DNA of 64,000 bases, taken from NCBI GenBank assembly GCA_904066235.2, contig CAJFCV020000001.1, forward strand, positions 1 through 64,000, in the 5' to 3' direction. Below, in pieces: positions 49,744 to 60,730 of the stretch (the stretch's first letter is position 1; each line of letters opens with the position of its first letter). The notes below the pieces were generated by a model that worked only from the letters and a program-made list of their open reading frames with translations, did not search any database and was not told the origin of the DNA. Source of the DNA: Bursaphelenchus xylophilus (lineage: Eukaryota > Nematoda > Chromadorea > Rhabditida > Aphelenchoididae). Both the position numbers and the translations under genes were made by a program.

Positions 49744-51378
49744 TTAGAATAAGCGGTAATTTGTACTCAGAATCCGAAGCCGATCATCTTCCAGCGTTGT
49801 GACCATACTCTCGGAAAAGAAATGGTGCATCCCGTTAACAACAGAAACATTTCCAGTCACGCAGATCAAAAACTTGCCTGGTTGGGTCTGAAGATGTTGT
49901 GGGGATAATGAAATCATTCTGGAAAGAACATAGCATATAAGGCGCGTGCGTTCTACTTCTCTTCGGACTTCCTCGCAGAAAACCCGCATTTCTTGTCTGT
50001 GGGCCCGCTAGACAAGAAATGCGCAATTCTTGGCTGAGCAGAGAAAAAAAGAAAAAAATCTTCACGGGGAGAGAGCAGAAAATTGCGCAATATTGCGCAA
50101 TGTTGCGCAATTTTAGACAAGAAACGCGCATTTCTTGTCTAGCGGGCCACGTCGTTTTTTTCTGCTAATTATGGTTTGTATCGCCACGAAAAACAAGCTT
50201 TTGGCGTAATGCTTTAAAATTTTTTTTGGCTTGCGAAGCTAAAAATTTTTGCCGGTTGCACCACAAAAACATTTTTTGCCAAAAAAATGTGGCATTGTGC
50301 ATTTTTTATAATTTTCCTTTTCTTGTGGCCACATGCATAAAGTGATGTGTAACAGCATAAATAGCGTCATATTTAACAAAAAATACATGAATATATATTT
50401 AAGGAGCGTCAACAATACTAATAATCTTATTAATCTGATATTCGGCGATACCACCTCTTAGTCCAACATAATCCGGGAATTGAAAAAAAAATCGCGTACA
50501 GAAAATTCTGAAACTGAACACATATTTTCTCTGGATTCTTCTGCATCAACTGGCATATCGGGTATACCCAAGTTTCGTTGGAACTGCGAGATATGACCGA
50601 ATGTTTAACAGAAACACCCATGATGTTTTAGATGAATATGGAAAGGCTAAGATGATAACAGATGTCATGTTGATTCTTAAAGGAGCTTAGTCCATCGAAA
50701 TTTCAGAAAATATCATTCAATGAGTATGTGTGCCGATGGTTTTTGCGTAAATTAGGTTGTGGTAAATTAGAATTTTCGGCGCTTCTTCCCTCTTTTTTCA
50801 ATCAATAATAGCGCCGTCCCGTTAAAAAAACATTTTCCAATTACGAAAGAACGATGTGCGGGCCCACAGACAAGAAATGCGGGTTTTCTGCGAGGAAGTC
50901 CGAAGAGAAGTAGAACGCACGCGCCTTATATTGTTTCTGAAATCCATCTAAAAGCCTGCAAAGACTTGATTATCCATCAAACCGCAAAAAAATTTTTTTA
51001 GGTAACAATCACATTTTTGTATGCATGAAATGCCTGTAACTCCACGCAACACCCATCATTGCCACAAATGCGATGTGAAACGTTGCGTTTAGAGTGATAA
51101 GAAAATAGCCTTTTGCAAAATTTTGTCAATTTCCAACAAAAAATAAAACGATCTTACTCATGCTCAGTATCCCCCAGAAGATGCAGGAACCCTTGAATTT
51201 GATTGGCGCCAACAACATGAGTTCCATTGAATGTGAAGGCTGGATACGTTGCCATTTCGTTCTCCATGGCTTGGAACAGGTAGATCAGCTTGTCTCGACG
51301 AGAATCGAAGGCTTTGTAATAAGTCTGACAGAACTTTCGGACCATTCGATCGTCTTGAATAGTCATGGCACCAGTCAT
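49744..51378 (-). CDS. NTF2-like protein, probable NXT/p15 mRNA-export cofactor
   Basis: Two exons on the minus strand, 51378-51158 and 49918-49744, give 131 aa, exactly one NTF2-like domain. FCQTYYKAFDSRRDKLIYLF is the N-terminal helix pair; YPAFTFNGTHVVGANQIQGF and LLGDTEHEM match the strand/helix region; FLICVTGNVSVVNG and FFSESMVTT...RLRILSTNYRLF are the final strands. This fits NXT1/p15, which pairs with the NXF1/TAP export receptor at nuclear pores, better than NTF2 itself, but the distinction is not firm. A TTTTTCAG acceptor (51434) lies 56 bases before the ATG and would suit trans-splicing. The single 1.24-kb intron is mostly a fold-back element whose edge comes within ~15 bases of the 3' splice site. 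Confidence 0.72.
49935..50931. mobile_element. Fold-back element in the NXT-like intron
   Basis: Inverted arms of ~75 bp (49935-50010 and 50857-50931), TATAAGGCGCGTGCGTTCTA and complement at the outer ends, GGGCCCGC inside. The interior has a second hairpin (GACAAGAAATGCGC and GCGCATTTCTTGTC, 50012-50145) and four TTGCGCAA-type motifs at 50088-50112. No transposase. Confidence 0.8.
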
Positions 51379-51540
51379 TACGAGGTTACGAAGCGTTTTT
51401 GCGAGCCAATTTAGTTCTGATGGGAAGATTTGCCTGAAAAATACTAGTAAACAAACAATTGTCTTATTCATGAGAAAAAAAGTAAGTTTTATTTCTGATA
51501 CCGCGAAAAGGTAATAATCCATCTGATAATCCGAAATCAC

Positions 51541-52044
51541 GCTAGCGCCTTCTAAACCACAGATCCGACACTCTGGTTTCGCAACTCTTGCAGAAGCAGA
51601 ACAACTCGTCCCAATTGCGGGTCAACAGTTCTCTTCTTGGGTCGAGTGTCTCTCTGTTGCCAACTTTGCTCGAAAACGTCGTTTCTTCGAAGAAAAGCTT
51701 CTCAAGATTTCGCGTTGACACGTTGCGACACGTTGCGTTTCATCTGCTCAGGTTATGACGGTTTCTATGTTGAATGTGGTTTACGCATTCTTACGAAGGA
51801 CATTATAGTTGATTTGAATAAGAGGTTTTGTTTTTTTTACAATCTATGTTGGTTTTAGTAGGACTAGATAGGAAACTTAGGCTATTTACAATTAGTTGTT
51901 TTGTGTTGGGCTGATATTTCACAAACTTTGAGTTTGATGCTCGGAATTTGTTATTCTTGTTTTCGACTACGGCATCGGGCCATCGGAAGCAAACTTCAAA
52001 ATTCGCGTTTGGTAAAAGAAATTTGGATAACACTTTGTTTTCAG
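51541..52044. other. Divergent intergenic region
   Basis: Upstream sequence shared by the NXT-like gene (minus) and the first nanos gene (plus). I see no further coding exon with support; open frames here are weak. Confidence 0.4.
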
Positions 52045-53491
52045 ATGAAGAGGTATCTTCCGGCTCCACTAAACAACGTGATTTGTCAAGCTCAAGATCA
52101 ACCGAATGCTCCTCGCGAACGAATCCAGTCCTCCCCGCATATCAGAGACGATGAAATGGAAATGGTCGATCGAATGGCCCGATCCTTCGATGAAACTGGT
52201 CTGGATGAAATCAACGAGATTATCGACCACAATTACTACAAGGACGAAGATACGCCGAAGATTGTAAAAGAGGTAAACCTTTTTCTTTTTGTTTGTGTTT
52301 TTGATACCAAATCGTACTAAAAATGGATTTTATTGCTGTTTTTTGCAATGAATGATACCCTCATTTTTTCAGCACCTCAAATTCTCCAATGACGACACGG
52401 ATATTGTTTTTACTTTCGAAGATACCTCTTCGAAGACTCTTTCTGAGCAAGACCGCCAAAAGGTCGCGACCTATCCGCTTCCTCCCTTTTGCTCCACAGC
52501 CAACGACGTTCCATGGAAGCGAACACACCCTGGACGGGCTGGATTGATTTTCCACCCAGTTCCAGTCCGTGTAACATCCAATTCCTTGGGAGAAGGTAGA
52601 AATAACATTTTGGATATTGGAAGGAAATTTGGACCGCTGGGAGAACAGAACTCTTATAATGGAATGGTAAATGGAATTATTAGACGAGTCCAGAACTTGA
52701 TTCACACACCAAACCAGATGGGATCCCCTGGATATGAGGAGACGTAAGTTTTGGGCCATTTTTGTTGTTATTGGGGTCTATTTTATAGTTTTCAGGATTG
52801 TTTTTTGATGGGGAAGTTTAAATTCAGCGTCGGATGATTTTTGCAGAATACGTTTGACATGTTGATTTCAGAGCACGTCGTTTTTTCGCGGAGTCTCGGT
52901 ATCCATCAACAGAATCGAGCTCGAGTGGCTCTTCGAGCAAGGAGAACATCCCCAAGTTCCAGAATTCAATCCCCAGAGTCCAGAAGCTGAATCTGACGTC
53001 CGATTTTGGCCCCAAGAACAGAGAAGTTCGGGATGTTGGTCCAGTGAGATCGTTGGCTGTATTTTCCCAGTCACTTCCATCTAATCCCAAGGTGAATATC
53101 GACGCTGTCGGCCCTTGCGCCTATTGTTTGTCCACTGGACAGAGGAAGACCATTGCCTATTCGCATTCGAAATTTTTGTGCCCAATCCTGTCGTCATTGA
53201 GACCTTGCAAAATCTGTGGCGCTCGTGGATTGGATAATCATACCGCAATGTAAGAGGACTTTTGGTAGCAGTCTTATTTCCTACGAGTTTGGAAAACCCC
53301 GGCATTATTTAAGATAAATAATGTTTTAAATTGTACAGTTGACTTTCAGGCACTGCCCCCGTCGTCAGAAAGTTCAACTGACCCTAAACCGAGTCCAAAC
53401 GAAGATTTTCTCTGAACGGGACTTGCCATTTATGAAGGTTCTCCCAAAAGGCAGCTATAATATGCCGAAATGGACCTCCGAATGTTGTTGA
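52045..53491 (+). CDS. nos: Nanos-type zinc-finger protein, copy 1
   Basis: Exons 52045-52272, 52373-52743, 52872-53249 and 53350-53491 give 372 aa. The C-terminal double CCHC Nanos finger is complete: C282, C285, H298, C303, then C312, C315, H323, C328 (CKICGARGLDNH). Nanos proteins act with Pumilio-type partners and CCR4-NOT to repress maternal mRNAs in germ cells. The H-to-C spacing in the first finger is only four residues; Nanos of flies and vertebrates usually has about ten. An acidic N-terminal block, RDDEMEMVDRMARSFDETGL to ~residue 76, is shared nearly unchanged with copy 2; the middle is Ser/Pro-rich. The ATG follows directly after TTGTTTTCAG, a likely spliced-leader acceptor. AATAAA-type signal near 53703. 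Confidence 0.85.
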
Positions 53492-54050
53492 ACTGTAATT
53501 CTTCATTGTTTTCACGCTTTCCAACCTGTCTTCTCATTTTATATTGTCAATTATTCCCCTAATAAGTGTACATACAATAGCAATGCATTCTTTTTTAGAT
53601 ATTTTATAACTACTGTTTTTTAACTTCTTCTTGAACCTAACGTTTTTGTTGTGATTTTTCTGGATTTTCTAACCTTCTAAAGGACATTTGCGTTGTGTTT
53701 AATAATAAAGAATCGAGCTGAGGGTTCAGTTCTAGTGGTTTTTTTGATGGATTTCGTTGAGACGAGTGAATATTTGAAATAGTTTTTTGAAACAATGTTT
53801 TTTACATAATTTTGATCATATTTCGGAGGTGTAATTGTATAAAACACTTGTTACTTATAAATTATAAGGAACGGTTTCAAAATTCGACAAGAAATTGTTT
53901 TGGGTCAACTGTTTCCCTCTATCAATTGACAGAAAAACGTGGATTTTTATTTCGTTTTTTACAAATATATGGGTTTTTTGGGACAAAAAGGTGCTTCAAA
54001 GAATAATTTTTCAGTGTTTTAACAAAAAATTTACCGGAATTTGCTTCCAA

Positions 54051-56620
54051 ATGAAACGATACCTCGCAAACTCAACGAGCGACAGGGTTTATAAACCTCA
54101 GGATCAAGCGAAGACCGCGCGCGAACGAACGCAATCCTTCCTGCATATCAGAGACGATGAAATGGAAATGGTCGATCGGATGGCCCGATCCTTCGACGAA
54201 ACTGGGCTGGATGAGGTTAACGAGATAATTGACCACAACTACTACAAGGACGAAGATACGCCGAGAATTGTCCAGGAGGTAAATTTTTTATTGTTGGTTG
54301 TGTTTTAGATACAAGAGGGGTAAATGTGGATTGCAAAACAGGCTTCATGGAAACTCGACAGAGCAGAATTGGACAGGGTGAAATTCGACAATTTTTTTCG
54401 GTGCAAAAAATATGAAAAAATTCAATGGCGACATTTTGTACGATTGCAGTAAAAAATCTGTCGAGTTTCCCTCTGTCCAGTTTCTCCCCGTCCAATTTGG
54501 CGCTACGACTTTTCGGGTCAGCGACAATTCGGCTCAACGATACGATGGGTCGCGTGAATTCGTCGTTGTATGCGTCGGGGCGGCTATTAGAAGGCTTAGT
54601 TAATTCTTAAAAATAATAAAATTGATCGGATCCTAGGATAGATTATCACATATTTTAAGGTATTTTACATGTAGTCACACCAATAATATCTAGATAAAAG
54701 TTACCGATCTTCGTTTTTTGCCTCAAATTTTGGTCTTTTGTGTGTTACAATAACTCAGAGTAATGAAAATCAACGTTAGTAATAGCTAAAATTAAAAAAA
54801 GGTGGACATATTTGTTGTATTATGATGCTCTTCAATCATGCTCGCGTCTCATTTCAGCACTTAAAGTTCCCCAAGGACGAGACGGATATCGTCTTCACCT
54901 TCGAAGATTCTCCACCGGATTCAATGGCTCCGCCTGAAGCGGAGGTCCAGAAGGTTACACCTCAAGGAAGTCCGGAAAAGAAAGGCATCGAATTGAACCC
55001 ATCCTTGTCGCTGAAACAAAAGGCAGCGATGATCAAGCGCCTCCAAGAGAGTGGAATTGAATACGTGGATGAATCGCCCAACTCAAGCCCAGAGAAGAAT
55101 ATGGACCAAGAAATGGTAAGGATCAAAGAATTAGCTCTTTTTTAGATGTTGTTTTGAAATTGAAATTTTTGATCGAAATCGAAGCCTTTTTTTCTTCAGC
55201 CTCTCCATTTCACCCCATCGAAGCGCCAGCAGACCCCTCATTCTCAACACAGCACCCCGAAGAACAGCCCTCCACGCTCGCAACCCGATCAAGTTGTATT
55301 TCACCAGGTGGTCTGCAACAACACTGGAATGCAATTAATTGTCCCATACGAAATGGATTTCTATGGAAGATACCAGCCTGGAATTCCCTACCCAGTCGTT
55401 CCTCTGTACTGCACAGCCAAAGACATCCCACCGGAACTTACGCAACCGGCTCAAGATAACTTGATATTCCCGTCGGTTCCAGTCCCTGAAAGTGCCCATT
55501 CTCCGGCAAGCCAAGACCTCAATGCCAATAAACTGTATCCAGCCTCACACTTGGTTGAAGAGACGATCCATTCGGAAATAAATAGGGGATATTCTACGCC
55601 CTTTTTTAGCATGGAAGAGTTTTATCGCCTTTTTGAAACACAAGGATGTGTACAGAATACGGCCCAGCAACAGGCGCAGCCAAAAATCAAATCGAAAGCC
55701 CGAAGAAACTTGAATTTCGGCCCAGAGGTGGATCAAATGGAGATAGAACGAATAAACGAGAAGACTCACAATTTGTCTGGAGAGCCTTTAGATACGAAGA
55801 TGAGAAGTCATGAGAAGCCGGTTGAATGCGATCGGGAAGAGAAGGTTCAAGTTCAAAGTAAGCTCGATTAATTTTTGTTCCATATTGTTTTAGGCGAATC
55901 CCAGCGCGAAAGAAGACCCTCCACTTCGTCGGATAAAAGAAAGGACGAAGGGCCGTGTGGATATTGCTTATCCACCAACAAAGAGATGATCGCATACAAC
56001 CATTCCAGAAGAACCTGTCCGACCCTCCAGAAAATGGAACCTTGCGGCATCTGTGGCGCCAGCGGAGAGAACAATCATACTCAAATGTAAGGGTTAAGAA
56101 TTTGAGGTTGATTTGTAGGAACTCCTCGGGATCTGTATTATTTTTTGATTTTTTTTTATTGAATGACGTTAAAATTTGAATGACGATAAAAATTTTTACG
56201 GCAAATTTCATTGTAAAAAAAGAAAAATCTTTGGAAATAAGACAGATTCCGAGGAGTGCCTGCATGCTCATTGGGTTGAATGGTATCTCATAAAACATAA
56301 AAGACGAAAACAAAGCTCGGGCGCAGCTTGGACTTTTTTTTGGAATTTGCCGTAAAAATTTTTTTGTCAAATATCAATATAAAAAAATAAAATTCCGTAT
56401 TTCCAGGCACTGTCCAGCGAAGAAACCGGTCTGGTTGGAACGTACCCGCATCCAGGACCGCCCGTGGTGGGGATTCCCACCTCCAGTTGTCGCCCCCAAA
56501 GGGCAGTACAAAGAAGACGAAGTTCCGGCGGAATGGATGTGCAATCGCCAGGCTCAGTTCCCAGTCGAGGTGTTCAAACACATTCCAGATGGTAGGCACG
56601 GCTCTGAGAGAAGCAACTAG
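54051..56620 (+). CDS. nos: Nanos-type zinc-finger protein, copy 2
   Basis: Exons 54051-54278, 54858-55115, 55200-55857, 55894-56086 and 56407-56620 give 516 aa. The finger ligands are C403, C406, H418, C423 and C432, C435, H443, C448 (CGICGASGENNH), with the same short four-residue H-C loop as copy 1. Exon 1 has the same length (228 nt) and the finger is split by an intron at the same codon (the Met before HC), so this is a tandem duplicate 560 bp downstream of copy 1. The middle is longer (extra Pro/Ser/Gln-rich 250 residues in exons 2-3), and the C-terminal tail after the finger is unrelated to copy 1. A TTTTTCAG at 54014 could take a spliced leader. Intron 1 contains the dispersed repeat. 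AATAAA at 56879. Confidence 0.85.
54499..54795 (-). repeat. Dispersed ~295-bp repeat, copy B
   Basis: In nanos copy 2 intron 1, inverted relative to copy A at 49147-49438; shared stretches include GGCGCTACGACTTTTCGGGT and the complement of AAAAGACCAAAATTTG. Confidence 0.8.
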
Positions 56621-58200
56621 ACGCATATTATTGCCGAAATTTTCGTTTTCGTTATTTGTTTTATTTTCGAAGGATTTTTATAGGATTTCAACCTAAAACA
56701 AAAAATCTTATGTCTATAGTCAATATTTTTTTGAAGTCATATTTTTGCGGATGTTTTTTTTTATTTTATGGTTTTTGTCCAACAAAAATCTGCATTTTGA
56801 CTCTCGTTTTACACCTTGGGTATATTGGCTTGCACCTTCCAGGGCTCTCACATTTTTTGTTTATTGTTATTTTGTCGTAATAAACTTGAAGAAAATTGTA
56901 TGCGTTGTATGAAAAATGGTGCCATTCGTGAATTGAAAGTTTTTTATTGATCACGGCGGTTTCAAAGGTATCTTTCGTGGTGGGAAAAAAATAAAAAACG
57001 CGCAGCTTGCAGAGGAAGGTATACGATGAAACATGTTTAGTAAGAAATCGTACAGTTTCATCAGAAGTGTGATGTAATTGATACTAAAAGGATAAAAAAA
57101 AATTTTCTTGATCTTTTCAGACCAATAATTAATTCAGAATTCACATTAAGATTTCTAAAATCATCAAATGAAGTGACGGTTAACATGCTTACTTAAATGA
57201 ATATTAAAACAGCAATCAGGCCGTATTTTAATTAAATAGAGGAAGCAAACCCGTTCAAAGATGTAAAGGAAGCATTAGAACCTATGGGACCAACAAAAAC
57301 CGAAACTTTTTTTAAACGCTGCTTACCGGCAATATTGTACATATAGTGGCATACCCGATGAACACCAGCTGTGGTTATATGAGGCTAAAATAATTGTTAA
57401 ATGTTTAATTTATAAACATAAAGATGGAGGAGCACAGTCTAAGCGTAATATATGGTCTTTTATTGGCTTAAGCCTTGATAGTTGAAGTGGATACGGTGAT
57501 GGTGGGTACTATACCACAAGTCCTCGCTAATGCAAAATCGACGCTGATTCTAAACGATTATTGCTTACTGAGTTGTAGTAGCACCCTAACTCCTCATAAC
57601 CACCTTTGCATTTGTCTCACGATCAACTTTCACCTACTACAACATGACCAATGTACTTTCGGCCACAGAGAAGTCTCTTCATTTGATCACCTACTTAGCC
57701 ATGCTGTATACCAAAATATAGCTAAGACAAAGTAGTTTCTAAATCCCTGGTCGATTTTTGATCCGACTGTTTGTTCGAAGGATACTGTAGTTTTTCGAAA
57801 TTGCCAAAAATCAGCATGTTTTTTGGGTGTCATAACTTCTCGCTCAGTCAACCTTTTTCGACGTTTTCGGTGTCTATCGACTCGGAATCGTGTATTTACA
57901 TATCCACTTCTTCATATCAAGTTCCCATTTTGACTTTTGGTTTTGATACGGTATCCTCAACATAGGCAAATTTAGCGCCACAGACAATTGGTCTCCGTTT
58001 CCACAATGTGTTTAATACGTCATTAGATAAAAGACAACTTCTATTTTCTAAATCCCTGGTCGATTTTCGATTCGACTGTTAGTTTAAAAGTTACAGTAAA
58101 AAAACGTCATTTTTTGCCTCCGCGAGCTGCGCCCCCGCTTCAAAAAAGGACAAAACGAAGTTCCCGCTTTTCTGTTGTGTGAAACCGCCGTGTGCACGAA
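56621..58200. other. Intergenic region, AT-rich
   Basis: No gene supported. A ~45-bp segment containing TAAATCCCTGGTCGATTTT occurs twice (57738-57780 and 58047-58090) in direct orientation, suggesting a decayed repeat. 58110-58170 is locally GC-rich and leads into the palindrome. Confidence 0.45.
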
Positions 58201-58290
58201 GGACGGAAAGGTCCGCTGTGCGGAAAGGTCCGCTGGACGGAAAGGTCCGCTGTGCGGAATGGTCCGCTGCGGAATGGTCCGCTAAAAAAG
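58201..58290. repeat. GGTCCGC minisatellite (mirrored at 60046-60131)
   Basis: Five tandem variants of GGAAAGGTCCGCTGTGC or GGAATGGTCCGCT, 14-18 bp each. The mirror array in the other arm reads AGCGGACCTTTCCG on the plus strand. Confidence 0.85.
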
Positions 58291-58973
58291 GAAAAGGGGG
58301 GGAGGTTTTCGATGGCGCGGGTTTCAAAAATCGTATCCATTTTTTCTGAATTTTACAATTTTGCTTAGGCAGGAGTGTTAATTAGTAATTTTTTAAAAAT
58401 TGTTTTGAATAATGGATTTAGAGGTTTTCGAGGGTGCTGATCTCAAAAATCGTATCCATTTTTTCTGAATTTTACAATTTTGCTTAGGCAGGAGTGTTAA
58501 TTAGTAATTTTTTAAAAATTGTTTTGAATAATGGATTTAGGGGTTTTCGAGGGTGCTGATCTCAAAAATCGTATCCATTTTTTCTGAATTTTACAATTTT
58601 GCTTAGGCAGTAGTGTTAGTTAGTAATTTTTAAAAAATTGTTTTGAATAATGGATTTATTTAGGGGTTTTCGATGGCGCTTATGCGAGATAACAATGATT
58701 GATTTTTCTTTCTTTGGGTTTTTCCGATGACACTTCGCCGATTTTCTTAAATGCTACATTTTGGAAAAAAGGTGTTCTTAATTGACCGCTCAATGCCTTC
58801 CCAACGTTTAGAAAAATTATTTTGATGAAAAAAGTTTCACACGTAGCGACGTAGTCAGGCTACATCCCAACGCAGCTTGTATCTAAATTACAACATCAAA
58901 TAAGTAAATGGAAAACACCCGCATTTACTAAAGTTAAAACCACCGTTACAATTAGCACAAAATAATTCATATT

Positions 58974-59753
58974 TCACAAGGCTGGTAGCCGATATTTTCT
59001 AACAAAATGATCTTTTCCAGCTGTATACAGATGATGTTCGTTGACTGCAAAGTCATAAACGGGTTGCAGATAGGCCTCTGTAAAAAGGCAGACTGGCTTT
59101 AGAGTTTGCGGCTCCCTCTTGCAAAGAATGACTGACCCTTAGCTGAAATTGATAGGTTTGTAGCAAGTGTAATATAAATTATATGTCGTAATAAATAAAA
59201 GGAATTGCCACGTCACTTACCAAAAGAAAGCAGCAGGCCTTCGCAATAGATTTGAATTTAGTGAACTCTACCTCCATTTGTCGATCGATAGAACTTCCCT
59301 AAAGCAAGATAAAACATTTAAAAAAACTTACTTTGATCTCGATGGTCAATGTCGAGCCATTAAAGACAGCAGCCGCAGTAATTCCTTGATCTTGGTCAAA
59401 TGATACCTAAAATAAGATAAGTTACTATATAAAGCAAATTTTTGATGCCTGAACAAAATAAAAAGCATTGACTTACAACCTCCTCGAATTCAGCGGATAC
59501 TAGTGTGATCTGGCCTTTATTGGAAGTTATCAGCCGGACTTTATCCTTTTCATGTCAACTTAGACTTCTCAGCTCTGAATATTCGTGAACAATCTGCCCA
59601 ACGGACTTTCCAACCGCACAGTTCCACTTATTCAACGATCCATCAGCTCGAGAGACAGAACTTCAGCTCCTTTATCGATAAATTCGAGACCAGTCACACC
59701 TAAAAATGAAAACACCAAGTAGAATATAACTTACGTCTTTTATGACCAATCAT
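58974..59753 (-). pseudogene. WD40 pseudogene resembling PAAF1 (C-terminal part)
   Basis: On the minus strand, exon-like pieces start at the ATG at 59753 (MIGHKR), continue from 59699 (VTGLEFIDKGAEVL), DGSLNKWNCAVGKSVGQIVH, KVRLITSNKGQITLV, VSFDQDQGITAAAVFNGSTL and end VYDFAVNEHHLYTAGKDHFV then RKYRLPAL-stop at 58974. Splice-site-like gtaag/ttttag borders remain. The order and the DG...W and ending QPVYDF...VRKYRL recall the last WD repeats of PAAF1/Rpn14, a proteasome ATPase assembly factor. The copy is broken: a one-base frameshift before RADGSLNKW, an in-frame TGA after RSLS, and no workable acceptor for the last exon (CAGCTAAGG gives a stop or the wrong frame). Upstream exons are absent; the palindrome arm starts there. 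Confidence 0.6.
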
Positions 59754-60131
59754 TGTTATCTCGCATAAGCGCGATCGAAAACCCCTAAATAAATCCATAA
59801 CTCGAAACATTTTTTTAAAAAATTACTAACTAACACTACTGCCTAAGCAAAATTGTAAAATTCAGAAAAAATGGATACGATTTTTGAGATCAGCACCCTC
59901 GAAAACCCCTAAATCCATTATTCAAAACAATTTTTAAAAAATTACTAATTAACACTACTGCCTAAGCAAAATTGTAAAATTCAGAAAAAATGGATACGAT
60001 TTTTGAAACCCGCGCCATCGAAAACCTCCCCCCCCCCTGTTCCTTTTTTTAGCGGACCATTCCGCAGCGGACCATTCCGCACAGCGGACCTTTCCGTCCA
60101 GCGGACCTTTCCGCACGGCGGACCTTTCCGT

Positions 60132-60730
60132 ACTCAATCCGCCGTGTGATGTTGCCGGCGATTTTAGGGGAAGTAGACTTTTAAATTTTTTCTTTTTATT
60201 CGCAGGCTGCAGGGAAACCAGGGCGCCAGCTGCGAACCGCCGGGCCTGAAAAGGAAATTTTTCTAAAAATTCGGCGCCATCAAAAGTCAATGTTTTGTAT
60301 TTTTTGACCCTCCGAGAGACACTCTTCGTATGTTCCTCTCCTTCGCAAAAAATACCTGGTTATTATGCAAATGACGCGTTACAAAAGCGAACGGGTCGAG
60401 TGCGAGGAAAACGGAGGGGTCAGCCGAATGTTTTGGGTATTTTTGAGCTGGGAAACGGGGCATTTTGGGCGAGGAATCGAAAATAATGTTGTATAAGAGC
60501 CTCAAAACATCATAGAATTTTTTAAGGCATGGGTTGATTGAGTTCCGTGGTAGAACGAGCGATTTTCAAAGCGTTTTAGGTGTTTCGATACCTAAAATTT
60601 TAGATTTTTTAGTGAAAGTGGCAGGAAGCCAGTTTTGTTTGGTATCTTTAATTCTTAATAGCGTTTCCGGATTATTTTTATGTGTTTTACAGCGTTTGGT
60701 AATCGAAAAAATGATTTTAGGTATACTAAC
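60132..60730. other. Spacer upstream of the RING gene
   Basis: No gene supported. An ATTTTAG acceptor-like site lies at 60714-60720, 10 bases before the RING start codon, and may receive a spliced leader. Confidence 0.4.

Larger units (their letters stand above)
58201..60131. mobile_element. 1.9-kb palindromic element carrying a gene fragment
   Basis: Arms ~58201-58704 and ~59742-60131 are inverted copies. From the outside in they hold a GGTCCGC minisatellite, a G-rich run, and tandem ~120-bp modules with GTTTTCGAGGGTGCTGATCT and GTATCCATTTTTTCTGAATT (three on the left, two on the right). Both arms end inside at ATGCGAGATAACAATGATTG. The ~1.04-kb centre contains a WD40 pseudogene. No transposase. 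Confidence 0.8.

Noticed and set aside
57475..57965. Open frames between nanos 2 and the palindrome
   Set aside because: No domain, no splice-consistent partners, and the sequence includes a decayed direct repeat.
58370..58620. GCTTAGGC in the ~120-bp modules as a telomerase RNA template
   Set aside because: Only 1.3 telomere repeats, present in several tandem copies of a decayed element; nothing else supports an RNA gene.
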